64,000 nucleotides of DNA, taken from Tetmemena sp. SeJ-2015. Taxonomy: Eukaryota > Ciliophora > Spirotrichea > Sporadotrichida > Oxytrichidae. The DNA lies in NCBI GenBank assembly GCA_027382625.1, contig JAJKFJ010021767.1, positions 124,001 to 188,000 of the forward strand, read 5' to 3'. The notes beneath the pieces are model-generated. The model made no database searches. It worked only from the letters and a program-made list of their open reading frames with translations, and was not told the DNA's origin. The position numbers and the translations under genes are program-made. Numbering within the stretch: position 1 is the first letter of the stretch; every line of letters starts with the position of its first letter. Positions 28,626 to 39,960 of this stretch are shown piece by piece.

Positions 28626-29006
28626 TTAATACCTCACACTGTCCCCCTCACAAATATGGGGGCTCATACGGTCTCCCTCGAATGCATCACCGGTACTCTC
28701 TAGACCTATTGACCACTGACCAGGAGGTCCACAGCCGATAGCCGCAAGAGGACGCGGGCGTTGCCACTCACTGCACAGGGCAATGGCCAGGAATCCCTGC
28801 CGTTCAAACCCTCCCTGACTGAGGGCGTGAGCTGCCGGTAACTCGGTGGCCCCGGGCGCCATGACTGGGGCTCAGTGGACTGGTAAAAGAGATCGAGCAC
28901 TCTACCTCCGGTGTCTGATTCAGGGTGCCTTATAGCGGTAGTCATAGGGTGGCCGCTGTCAGTATCTCGTCATCCTTCCTGTCTTAATGGCAACAAGAGT
29001 CCATCT
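28626..29006 (+). ncRNA. GC-rich island, candidate structured (Pol III?) RNA
   Basis: About 350 bp of clearly GC-rich sequence in an AT-rich genome, with no TAA/TAG-reading protein typical of the neighbours. Self-complementary runs are visible, for example CCCCC...GGGGG around 28643-28664 and CAGGGATTCCTGG-type pairs near 28790 (read on the - strand). A box-B-like CGTTCAAACCC lies at about 28802, a TTTAATA-like sequence just upstream, and T4/T7 runs at about 29006-29020 on the + strand. Landmark motifs of SRP RNA, RNase P/MRP, 5S, U snRNAs or telomerase RNA were sought and not found. It could instead be a foreign insert. Strand and ends are tentative. Confidence 0.4.
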
Positions 29007-30463
29007 TTTCTCTTTTTTTGTCTGATTGCTCTAGTATCACTGTAGTCGCCGTAGTCGGTGCGTCGTCTGCTGCTAGCACTTTTTTTTATTTTCTTTTTTT
29101 TCCGAGTAGCTCCATTAGTAAGTCCATCTTCCTCTGGAAGTCCTATTTAATAAATAAAGCAATGAAAATCGATAAATGTTTAAGCAGTGAGCAAAAATGC
29201 ATCTAAGTTCGTATTTTTTGAAAGAGAGACATGAAGTCCCAGTACCATCGCTATAATAATAAAATCATTATCATATGCAAGGATCTTACAATCATTTTTA
29301 GGAAGTTCCTTAGCATCTATATTGCTACCTCCTAACTTATACATTTACTGAATTTCACTAACTTTGAGTTTGGTGCTCCTGGATTCTTAAATGTAAAAGT
29401 GAGCATACTTCTGAGAAAGTTGAATGAGCCTCCTGCCCATTATTATTACCCTTTCGTCATAAATGAAGTCAGGGTTATCCAGATAGAACAAGATTAGGAA
29501 AGTCTATAGCTAATGAGAACTTCTTAAGATAATCGTACCCTTGTAAAAGGCTGCACTGAGTTATTGAAAGTGAAGGGTATTAAGGCATCAGGAGGCTGGC
29601 TGAAGTCAACCTTAACATTCTTTAAATCGTTTTCATCGATATCTACAATCTCGTTGAGATATTTACAGCTTACCACTTAAGTTCTCGATCTTGCTTCCTC
29701 TAGCCTTTTCAATTTGCTCCAAGACTTCTCTCATTTATTAGAAGGTAGTAACAATTTGGGTGGGCTCTTCAACTACTTTGAAGCTACCCTTACCTCCTGC
29801 ATTGTTTGGAGTAAAATCGTAAACGCAGTTCCACTTGTTATTCCAAATACTCAGCTTGGCTCTTTGCATCTGCAATAGCATAGCTTGATAATTGTACTGG
29901 TGTGGGTAGAAGGTAATGTTGCTGCAAGACTCCACCACTGGCTAAGTCAAATTGAAAATCTATGAAAAATATACCTCTGTCTAAGAATAGAGCATGATCT
30001 TCAAATTATGACAGTCTCTTAGACGCAATTGCTAGCAAGTAATGGCCATCCTACAATTTTTAGTATCCCTGATGAATGTTGAACCCTAGCAGGGACCCAT
30101 CACTATCTCGCAGTTAGAGCTATCATCGATGAATGCTCCTTCATGGTTATCATGCACGTAGATGTTGCACTCTTCGCATCCTTGGATTCTGAACTGCTGA
30201 CCATTTATGGTTCTGTCAAATTAGCCTCTTAAAATCTAATTACCCTGGCAACTTGAACAAGAACTTGTCTTTCTGATTCATAAATTGAAAGTCGTCAAGG
30301 TTTTTCTTATTAAGAACAAATAATTCAAAATATTGAAGAAGTATATTTCTTCTTCTTGTCCCAACTGTAGGTCTTTATAAAATTAAAAATGACTTCTACC
30401 CTTAGTTTACTCCACCCTATGTCGACAAGTCTTATGAATTCATTTTCTTACTTTACTCGCCAT
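28970..30463 (-). CDS. RP2: RP2-like ARL3 GTPase-activating protein (C-CAP domain)
   Basis: After two small IESs and a 33-nt intron, the protein reads YSWDKKKKNLDDFQF, then LPGQFDRTINGQQFRIQGCEECNIYV, then CQQLRLRDC and SNITFYPHQ. This is the tubulin-cofactor-C/CAP beta-helix of RP2, and both arginines of the QFRVRDC-type segment are kept. RP2 stimulates GTP hydrolysis by ARL3 and helps release ciliary cargo. A less conserved C-terminal part follows (about 29.7-29.2 kb, possibly NDK-like). With only TGA as stop, the frame stays open through a very basic tail (29.13-28.98 kb) to TGA 28970-28972. That tail crosses A-rich homopolymers and may be wrong. The start is probably ATG at 30463-30461, but the first exon is short and its join is unsure. 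Confidence 0.8.
30219..30242 (-). other. IES in RP2, pointer AATTA (19 bp)
   Basis: AATTA (+ strand) at 30219-30223 and 30238-30242. Removing 19 bp takes out a frameshift and TGA and gives LPGQFDRTINGQQF, aligning with LPGTVAGQQF of animal RP2. Confidence 0.75.
30303..30351 (-). other. IES in RP2, pointer TTTCTT (43 bp)
   Basis: TTTCTT at 30303-30308 and 30346-30351. Excision of 43 bp joins YSWDKKKK to NLDDFQFMN, matching the YSWDQRE...DYMFSG block of RP2. Confidence 0.75.
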
Positions 30464-30594
30464 TATGATTCTCAACTGTTCAACTTAATTTCTTCAAATT
30501 AAAACTTTTCAAAATTTAAATCTTCTATCAGTAAATATGAGCATAATTTTAAGCTGAAATTTTTATGCGATAATTTTGGATCCTTCAAATCTTC

Positions 30595-33500
30595 GACTAT
30601 CTATAATTAACCCTCTAAGTAGTGTCATAAATGCCCCTGTTGTCTTATCCCAAGAGCAAAAATTTATTCTTCTACTACCACGCCACACTTCCATCTTAGA
30701 TTTGACCTCTTTAACTCATTGATTTAGAATGCTAAACAAAGTTCTCTCTGTGGCTTGAATTAAGTTGCATCATGCCTCTTGCTTAATTCCCGATCTCAAA
30801 ATGCACTGCTTTAAAGTCCTGAATCCTTTCGGGAGCTAGTCTGTTTATTTCCACTTTGCCCTTGTAATTAAAAGCCTCACGCTTTTCAGTACTCAGCAAC
30901 TTAGAGGGGCTTTCATGAGGCTCGAGCCGAGAAGCATCCGCATATTCCCAATTATGCTACTTGATGAACTTCACATATGAGTCATCATAAACATTGAAGT
31001 CTCTCGCAGCCGAGTAATTATTTGGAAAACTTATTTTTGACTCAGAATTCACTCCTTCAAAAGATTGATTCTTCTTGTCACCAAACTAAATCTTAGTTGA
31101 GGATATCTTGTTCTGATTCATTATTCTTTCGCTATTTGAGATAAGGGACTGCTTTAGATCTATCTTGGGATTTCGAGAAACACTTTTCGACCTCTTCTCG
31201 AAGAAATTATAACCCTCAGGCCCGAGCTCGAATGTAGACTTGAAAGTGTTACTTATTGGAGGTTTGGGATGAAGAACATTAAGATGAGCTGTCTACCCAT
31301 AAAAGTGATTACTAGGTGGTTATTCAAAGCTCATGTTTGCATTTTCAGGCTAGCCGATTTCAAAATGCCTATTCCTCATATTTTAAAGCAGGGAAGTTAT
31401 CTCCTAGTTTCTTTGTATTTTTTGAGAAGTGGGGACTTCTTTTAAAGGATAGTCGTTTCTTTTAAAGCTTTGGATATTATAAGCAGATAGTGCGTCTGGT
31501 TATGTGTTCTGAAAATTAGTCTGCATGTTATTGATGAGTCTATCTTTTCTCATTTGGCTATCATACTTAGAAGACAAGGGCACATAATGGCTGTTAAGAG
31601 TGGTTTGATATTAAGGAGGAGATGAACCTAAACAAAATGAGTTCTACTTATTTCACTTCTCAATTGCTATTGATTTCTCATTTTATTTAGGCTTTTAATT
31701 TCAGCTTCAGTAATTTAAATGATTCATCCATAGCTAAGAGTTTACAAAAACTGAATTACTTATGTAAAATATGCGCTGATTAGTATTATAGATATAAGGT
31801 TTTATCAGACTCTTTTGGGTTAAAAGATGTCTATCTTTCATGCATCTGAGCTCTATAAAGTCAGCTCTGTTGCTATTTCCTAAAAATTATTTATTAGAAA
31901 TAAAAATCTACTTACTTCTCGAGACGAATGGTTAGATTCTTGGGACTGTTAAAAATCTCTTCAAATTTCTATATTACAAGGTTGAGCTATTTGACTAGCT
32001 CATTAGGCTTGGGAAACTCCCTAAACTTCACTGTCTTTATAAGAGCTTTTTAGAATCTCATAGCAAGATGATGAGCTGCATCTATCTCCATCATCGAATC
32101 TCCGAGAGCTATGATGTTAGTAATCAAGGCCTCATCTAAGTTGTTTTGAGTCTCTAAGAAGGCATTTAATTTCCATTTAGTAACATCACCTGGGAAGTGA
32201 GGTTCGTACTTTGTTCTGGCTGAAATGATGGTGATCTTTTCAAGAATCGGAACTAAAGAGGGCATAAACTTCTGGGCACTGAACTAAACCCAACCTTCTG
32301 CTGCGTTAGTTATGATGAAAGTCTTTCCGTTCTAAAGAGATAAAGAAAGCATCTTAGCTGAAGTGGCCTCTAGCAGCTTGATGCTTTGCCAGATCTGCGG
32401 AGGGAGATCTAGACTTTCGTAGACTCCTGAGGGGTTAATAAAACTAGTGCATAGTAGGGTATCATCCCAGTCAAATATAATGGCTGTTTCGTGCAGCTTT
32501 GGCTTTTAAAGGGGCGTAAGCCAAATTTTCTAATACGTCAACTTGCTTAGAAAGTTTCTTCTAATTGTATCACCAGTTCTTGTTTTGGAATAGAAATCTA
32601 AGGAGAAGCCTTCAGATTCGGGAATCTGAAAAGTCTCTAAAACCTCTTCCTTGGGCGAGGAGCTTTGATCTTATTGGTTACTTGGTGGATCCTCTTGCTC
32701 TAACTCAAGTTGGCTCGATACCTCATTAGTTTAGCTTAAGTTATCTTCAAGATGAATAGAATAAATTATTGCTTATATTTATGATGATTTTCCAGAACGT
32801 AATCTAAATTCTGTTTCTCAAAAGGGACAAGAGTTGTAATTTCAAATTGTGTATTCGAAGCTTTTATGGAGTTATCTTCATCTCGATTAGGACTGTTGTT
32901 ATTATTGTTATTTTAAGTGAGAGAATTTTAAGTTTAAAAGATGACGCCATCAGACTGCTTCCTATATTATTATCTTTGGTATCCATTTCCAGTCTTATAG
33001 CTACCTCCTCTGATTATTTTCTGATTCAAATCCAGTCCATTATCAGCAGGAATATTCTAAGTCTCCTATTTGTGCTATTCTCTGTCACTTTTCATCGAAG
33101 ATCTCTAGCTGGTTGCAAGGTTGTCTTTCTTTGCTAGTTGAGGTTGCGACCCAGAAGAGTTACTCATCACTAGTACTGAATTTCCCAAAAATTTATCAGT
33201 CCCTCCATAACTCGAGTCTATAACATTTTGTCAAACAAGTGAGGATCTTAAAATTATTTTAGACACTTTAAATTGTTGAAAGGCGACTTACTCATTATGC
33301 CAAGTTTGTTCATATAATTTCTTCTTCCGTTATTATTTGCTATATCGTAGGTTTAATCTGAAAATTTTCTTTCTCGAGCAGATATCGGAAGTATTGATTT
33401 TTCTCCGCCTAGCTTTTCCTAAAGTTACTGCAGCTTATAAAATGTATTCCTATTGAAAATATTTATGTACTTGAGATTAAAATCCCCATTGACCCCTATG

Positions 33501-33640
33501 AAGGCTCCTTTATAAGTTGTAGGCTAATCATTTTGAGGAGATTTATTATCCTCTTGAGATGAAGAAGCAACGTCTATTTCAGTAAGAGAGTGAGTTTGAT
33601 TCTATCCACTCAATCTAAAACGAAAAGAGGATTACAACAT
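30595..33640 (-). CDS. HAD-superfamily-like protein with long disordered flanks
   Basis: The centre (about 32.5-31.9 kb) has HAD-type motifs: IIFDWDDTLL (motif I, nucleophile Asp), FIITNAAEGWV (motif II Thr), a Lys region (VTKWKLNAF) and ALGDSMMEIDAA (motif IV). The IISARTKYE block between motifs II and IV is typical of a protist-expanded subgroup. The N-terminal about 250 residues are Ser/Gln/Asn-rich and the C-terminal about 400 residues are also low-complexity. The catalytic residues look intact, so a phosphatase is possible; the substrate is unknown. The frame needs joins near 32.75 kb and a short intron after LRLEK-like sequence (about 31.91-31.87 kb). Stop TGA is at 30595-30597; the start is taken at ATG 33640-33638, with a possible very short intron just behind it. 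Confidence 0.65.
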
Positions 33641-34040
33641 AAATGTGAAATACTTTCGTTTCTGCGCAGTCAGGGGCTTTTAACCCATTATAATAATTTG
33701 ATGATATTATTTACAGTATTAATCGAGAGGGGTCGTGATTTCACATTTTAATTCTTAATTCAAACACGAAAATTTAAGCCCCTTTTAATCCAATTATAAT
33801 TAATGTAATCTTTAATTCAGATATTGCATCATCCTCCCTGAAGAGGTATTCCTCTTTATTTGGAAAAATTCTTAAGTAAAAAACACGCGTAGCATTTTCA
33901 TCACTACTTAAACTGATCCTAAGTTATTAAAATAGACTTTTACGTGATAAATTACGAATGAGAGAGATGTATTTTAAATCATATTTCATCTAATCATTTT
34001 GCTCTCTCTGTTATCTTAAATTGTCTGTTAGTGAGATTTT
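33641..34040. other. AT-rich spacer
   Basis: No supported gene or RNA. It presumably carries the promoter of the HAD-like gene. Confidence 0.5.
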
Positions 34041-34049
34041 TAGGCTTCT

Positions 34050-35700
34050 AGTGTCAATCGCCTTTCAATTGTCAGCTAAAGTTCTGTTTGTTTTATTGAA
34101 GCGAGGAACCTGTGGTGAATTGGAGACCACCTTAGTGAATTTAAGTCAGAATATTTTGAGTCCTTTGCAAATCAAGATTAATTTGTAACTGTGGCTGTTG
34201 CTAATGGTGGATTATCTAGCCTTGGAGTGGTTGCATCTGCCCGAATGAAATATAAACAAAGGAAATTAAATAATGGCTGTTGTATTTGGAATTAACTAGG
34301 AGAGTTCTGTTGGAATTGTATAATTAAAATATGAGATTATATTAGTAGCTGGCTCTGTAGATTCAGGCCCTAGGCTTGCGAAAAGTTAAGCTAAGTAGGG
34401 TTAAAGAAGAATTGTTGTTGCTGCTGTTGTCCTGATATTCTAGAGGTGTTAGCCTGAGGAGTCCCTGCAGAGCTGCTGTGACTTAAGTTTAAAATAAGTT
34501 ATAATTATAACCGTAGGCTCGCGCTGGGTGGTTTGAGCTGTTCAGGTAAGCAGTTACAGATGTATTACTGAATCGCGAGCTCTAGGTTTGCTCAATTTAT
34601 TATAGATTTAAGATTTGCTAGGAGGGTAGTCTCAAGACTTAACTTGATTAAGAATGCTGGCTCTACTTCACAAGATTAGCTTGCTTCAAAACATGATCCT
34701 CTTCTTCCTCCTCTTTCTCATCTACCATTTTAACATTGGGAAGATTGTGAAAAATTTAAACTTAAGTACAGTGGTGTTGAACGAGATCATCTTCATCATA
34801 ACTGTCGAAATCTTCTTCATCACTGCAATCCTCTCCCTCATCTTTCTCTTTGGGTTGGAAGAACTTGGACTTTATGTTTGACTTAGGCTAGAACTGGCTT
34901 TGCTTCTTCTTGTTGAGTGCAAAGCTCCTAATTGAGGACACGTCACTTCCATTGCTTTGATAGTTTGAAACTGAGGCAACAGAGGAGAGGCCCCCAAGTG
35001 ACATTTCATCTTCGTTTTGATTAGGAATGTATTGACCCTTCGCCTGCCTCCGAGTTCGCATCGCTTAAAGCTATAGAATTCAATGAATGCATGGAAGAAA
35101 CCACGGTGGGACCAGTAACGTGCAACATACCTAAGCCTTGGTAAGAATTCACCAAAGAGTTACAAAATGATGTAAATATCAAGTTAGACAAATGAAGTTA
35201 CTTGAGAAGAAATTCTTATTGTTAGGGGGTTGTCTAGCAAACTTATTGGGTTAAGGACTTGAGGAAGAGATAAGACCATTGATGTTCATGGACATTGAAC
35301 TCTCACTTTTCATATGAGCTTGATTATGATTCCCAGAACTGCTCTGATTCTGCAATAAAAAGGAGTAGTAAAATATTTTAATGATATTAGCACTGATGGC
35401 TGACTCTATTGAATACTCATTCTGTGATGATGAGGCCACAGAGTCTCTTCTTTCTCTCAGGTTGTTAAGAGAATTCATTAGGTCATAGAGCTTCACACTT
35501 TACTCAGTCAAGGGCTGTTACTAGTTCACTCCTCCTGAAAGCTTAAAATAATTACTAGCTGAAATTGAAGTGAGTTGGCTATTCCCGCCATAGGTTATAT
35601 ACTACCAGTGATCTTAAAATTAAGTGTACAATATCTGCTACTAATTTTATATCTAGATGCTTTGAGATTGCTATTACTGAGCCCCTAGCTTTTGAAGGAA
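34050..35700 (-). CDS. Gln/Ser-rich low-complexity protein, unrecognised
   Basis: Several open - strand blocks share the same biased composition. One contains LYDLMNSLNNLRERRDSVAS (about 35.5 kb), another NEDEMSLGGLSSVASVS and acidic runs (about 34.9 kb), and a third a Q-rich tail with QQQQQQFFFNPTQ (about 34.4 kb). A 44-nt intron (about 35353-35396) is credible. Joins between the other blocks are unresolved and the true ends are not known. No domain is recognised. Since the MYB gene upstream on the same strand has no clear end, this could be its Q-rich tail rather than a separate gene. Confidence 0.45.
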
Positions 35701-37880
35701 GTTGGTATCGCATATGACGTTATTGTTTCCTACATTTCTTTACTAATCAAAAAATATAGTAATTTCTCTGTTGCTATCCGATTACAGGTGATTGAGTTTG
35801 AAATATTTGATTCTACTAAGCTTAGAAAAATTGCTGCTGTCCTCCAGAAATCAAAGCTTGAGGTTAGTTTTGATTTGGCACACTATGCATGGTTGGTGCT
35901 TGAATGAACTACATTTGAGCTGGCGCAAATTGCTTTACCATTATCTAGTTGAGTTACTAAGTCTGAGGGACAGCTGTATTCATGCTATGCATAAATATTA
36001 TTAAAGCAATTAACAAGGGTCTATAATTAATAAGAGGAAGTTAAGGATTAATACATTTAAAATCTATTTTAAAAGCTCCCACATAAATTAAGAGTTTTCG
36101 TATGATTAAGAGATAAAGGATTGGCCAGGATTATATAATAGAACTAAAAAAATTATGAATTTGCTACTAATCTAAGGCTAGAATTACATTGTACCATTAG
36201 TGAAGGTTATGATTTAAGTATCTTATGCGAGTGGTGTTAAGTTATTACTTAAATTATTTTGGCCGCCTATTTATTAATAGATAGGTATCATTTAGCTAAG
36301 AGGCTGTATGGATCCAGCACTGGATTGCTACTGTACTCCATTGAAATTATGAACATTTTGGCTGGAGGAGGAGCGAGGTTCTGAGCTCCCTCTGACGCTT
36401 GAATGCTACGAGTTCTCTCTTTTTATGTTCTGTATAAATAAAATTACACTTAGAACATAATGAATATGGGAGGAGCTTAGCTAATTATCTAGGATATCTG
36501 AGGGAGAGCTTGGTTTAAATTGTTCGAAGATTTCCTAGCTATCTATCCCTGTGTATTAAGCGATATTATATTTGCACTCTCTGGGCAATACTATCTCAAA
36601 ATAAAATTAAATGGATTAATTTTCTCTAAAATGCCTCATTGAGCTTTGCAGAGTTGTATTCGTGTTAAAGTTGAGATGTCTTCTCTGTGAGTTAGCTATC
36701 TCCGAAATTTTCGCTCTCCATGAGAAAGCGATCGAACTCCAACTCATCAATTCCATTATATCCTGCGGGTAGTGAGAATAGCCATTCCCGCCATTATTGG
36801 AGGCATCACTGGAGATGCGGTGATGATGCTATTTTTAAGTTTCAGAGCTTTGATTACTATTTTATTTAACTTCCTCTTTAATAACCTGAAATATGGGTTT
36901 GATGGCGATGCCATAAGCACCAGACAAACTGGAGAATTGCGTTTGCTAGCTTTGAATTTGATTGGCCGCTGTTTCCTATTCGTTCCTAAACGATAAAGGT
37001 TATTTAGGATCACTTATAGCTGTATTGAATTTTCTTGTTGTATTACCTTGAAGTGGAATTAGCCTTAGCAGCAATAAACATTTTCTTTAAATATGAGTCT
37101 AGGGTTTCGAGGCTTATATTGCTTTCTCTCAGCTTTTTTATGAGGTATTTTTAAAATTAAACTTTAAGTAAATAATTTTAAACAATAAGATAAATTATAA
37201 TCAATGATATAAAAACAATTTAATTGATAGAAAATAAATAAGAGCAAAAGAATTTACTTTATTTCCTTACAAAATCTGAATTTATAATTAAAATTTATTT
37301 CACTTTTATCTTTAACTATACTAATCATTCTCATATATTTGTATAATATGAAAGAATTTATTGATCCATTTATAAATTGGAGCCTAAGTCTCCAGCTCCC
37401 TCTTCTAAAAAATATATTTAAAATTCTTAGGCAGTCTAGGTTTACAATTATTAGTCGCCCTGACTATAATTTTGAGTTAATAAAATAGAATTGCAAAAGT
37501 AAACATAATTTTTAATGGAATAAATAATTTCAGCTTCTGAGTTCTCGAGAGCCAGATATTTTATATCATTCAACTGCATTTAATTATTAAATTAGTGTTT
37601 AATAGACTTGATTATAAATCATTTTCCTAGTTAATTTTATTTAAGCTCTAAAAGAATTACAAAATATTCTTTTCATACATTTTAAATTAGTCACAATAGG
37701 AATAATTTAAAATATAAAAATCCCACAAACGATAATTAATTTGCTGATATAAGTTCTTTAATGGATTGGAAATTTTAATAACTTACTTGAGCGATGTTAG
37801 CAGATTTTTCAAATATTTTATCAGATAAGAATTTAAATAATAAACTTAAGTAAATAATAATTGTGGATTTGAACCTGCTT
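35701..37880. other. Long AT-rich stretch with no supported gene
   Basis: About 2.2 kb, mostly non-coding in all frames. 36755-37013 is a less AT-rich patch in which both strands are open for more than 70 codons, with no recognisable family. It may be germline-limited DNA or large introns/IESs of the MYB and Q-rich genes. Confidence 0.45.
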
Positions 37881-37899
37881 ATCGTGCCCTAAAAAGTTA

Positions 37900-39540
37900 G
37901 AATTAATTAGGAGGTAACAGGTGTAAATTTAAAATATAGGAAATAAAATATTTTCTTACTCAAATCTTGTGGCATCTCTTCCTTCTGGACCCTGCTTATC
38001 AGCTTCCTCAGTGTACAGTAGAAGTGATTCTTAATTGCGTTGTCATTTATTAAAAAAAAAAAATCTATATGTAATGAGTCTGAAATATTAAAATCAAAAT
38101 TTTTATTAATAGCGAGAGGTATTGGACACTAAAACCTCTTTGATTAAATTAGAATTATTGGGTTATCTTTACTCAGCTCTCGAATAATATTTGAGGATTC
38201 TATAGTGAGCGATTGGAGAATATGATCAAGACCTAAATAAAAATGGATATGGCTATCATTGTGGAAAAATTAAGTGCTAAAAATGAGAAAAATAGCTCTC
38301 CTATCGTCTGGAGTGTATCTGTTAATGGACATATATCTGTTCTTATATATTAAATTATCAAACTTGACTCTTGAAATAATATGCAAAATCTGCGGCACCA
38401 GTCAGAGAATTATTTTAATTTCATTTCAACCTTGGAAAGTTCATTCAATAAACAAGGATCTTTTATCGCCTTAAATGTTCAAGGAAAGAGATGAGATGCC
38501 GAATTATAAATCAAATTTCTTCATTAGGCGTTGATAATGGTGGATCATGATTTTTATATCCATAAAATAAGGCTCCTGTGCTAGTACGATATTCGATATT
38601 CTATTGATTACTGATTTTTTAAATTGGTTTTAATTATTTCCTCTATATTATAATAAGTCTGTTCTATAAGAAAAATGTTTGAGTCTCAATGCGTAAAATT
38701 AATTGAATTATTGATCAGAGGCTTAATTATGGTTAGAAATTTCAGTTGCTGATTTGAAGCGTCAGCATTATTCGTATTTCATCACAAAGAATGTAAACTT
38801 TTAAGCAAATAATATTTTTTAGCTTTAAAATGTCGGTGCTGATATTTAATAGCAGTGATGAATAATAGACTCGTTCAAGTAGCCCTCTTGATAAATCTAG
38901 TTCATGCCCCTCCTTAGTAATTTAGATGCTAATTTTGTCACTAAGATTCGATTTAGTGACTGTCCCTGCATCTAGGTTGCGGACTTTATGGCAAGTTGAT
39001 AATCCTATCCGTATTTTTCTTAGTTCGAAGATTGGAGGGGCAGAGCGGAAGAATTCTTTTCAGCTCTGAGAAGAGCAAGGCTTAATTTCACCTTGCTCTC
39101 AAATTAGTTTGGCATATTGTAGTAGTAGTAGTGACTTACCTTCCAGGAATCATCTTAGCTATCTCTGCCCACCTGTTCCCATGAATCTTGTGAGCTTGAA
39201 TGAACACAAACTCCTCTGTCTCATTCCATGGAACCTTCCTCACCATTCAAAAAAGAATATGAGTACAAGTGGCGCTCATTTTAAAGAGTATTATAACGAT
39301 ATTGGATCAAGGTGATTATGCCACCTATTTAGAGGATAATTTTGGCTAAATAATGGTACCTTTCTCGGCATTATTTTCCATTCCTTCTTTATTAAACTTA
39401 AAATATACATGCTCCTTCTTGAATTAAAGATTCTCGCTTTAAGACAGTCTGAGATGAACGTCCATTTCTTAGTCCCATGAATTCTCACCAATTCTTGAAT
39501 TAAGTTATCCTCCTAGAATTTAACTTCGATAAAATAAAAA
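37900..39540 (-). CDS. MYB R2R3 DNA-binding protein, split by about 1 kb
   Basis: Three blocks together make a two-repeat MYB domain. R2: VRIHGTKKWTFISDCLKAR, then GKQCRER joined by a 34-nt GT...AG intron to WHNHLDP. R3: RKVPWNETEEFVFIQAHKI, then GNRWAEIAKMIPGR at about 39.11 kb. The end of R3, NDNAIKNHFYCTLRKLI, appears only at about 38.05-37.98 kb. About 1.06 kb of AT-rich DNA lies in the middle of one helix-turn-helix unit. MYB proteins of this type bind DNA as nuclear transcription regulators; CDC5-like factors lack this spacing. The start and the region after R3 are unresolved, and R2 also holds an AT-rich insertion (about 39.38-39.43 kb). Confidence 0.75.
38052..39112 (-). other. ~1-kb AT-rich insertion inside MYB repeat R3
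   Basis: It separates AKMIPGR from DNAIKNHF, which are adjacent in all MYB R3 repeats. It begins with a possible splice donor (GTAAGTC) after GGAAG. No protein was recognised inside. It could be a large IES, an intron carrying an IES, or a germline-limited element; the pointer was not resolved. Confidence 0.6.
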
Positions 39541-39960
39541 CCTCCTAATTTATTATTCTAATTGCAAGTTAGGATATGAATTTTCTGTATAACTGATATA
39601 AATGGGCTCATTTCTTGTTCATCATTTTTACCTCGATACGCCAAGGTTGGCGTTCCTCCTTTTATAATTATTGCATCGGAAATATTAAAGTTATGATATT
39701 TACGTTATTTTAAATATTATATTCTCTAAAATATTTATAAAAATTGAAAAAACCCCGAATTGCGATATAAGTTAGACCAATTTTTTTATTAAACGCTCGC
39801 AATGGAAGCAAATGAACACAAAAATATTGTTAAATTCACTGCAAACTATTTGTATCCTCGTCATAAATGATATATTCTCTAAGATAAAATGGAAATTTAA
39901 AAGTTTACAAGTCAGAAATTAATACAGAGTTGGTATATAGATATAGAATTTTGCCATTTT
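39541..39960. other. AT-rich spacer between MYB and coiled-coil genes
   Basis: No open frame of coding character. It contains a short inverted motif (CGATACGCCAAGGTTGGCG) near 39633-39655 but no recognisable RNA. Confidence 0.4.

Noticed and set aside
28626..28945. Two - strand ORFs of about 78 codons in the GC-rich island
   Set aside because: Overlapping frames in GC-rich DNA are open by chance; composition is unlike any neighbour and no family is recognisable.
29738..29938. Separate 66-codon gene
   Set aside because: It is an exon of RP2; TAG/TAA at its ends read as Gln and the frame continues.
32847..33137. + strand 96-codon hydrophobic ORF
   Set aside because: Antisense of the Ser/Asn/Gln-rich N-terminus of the HAD-like gene, whose frame continues on both sides.
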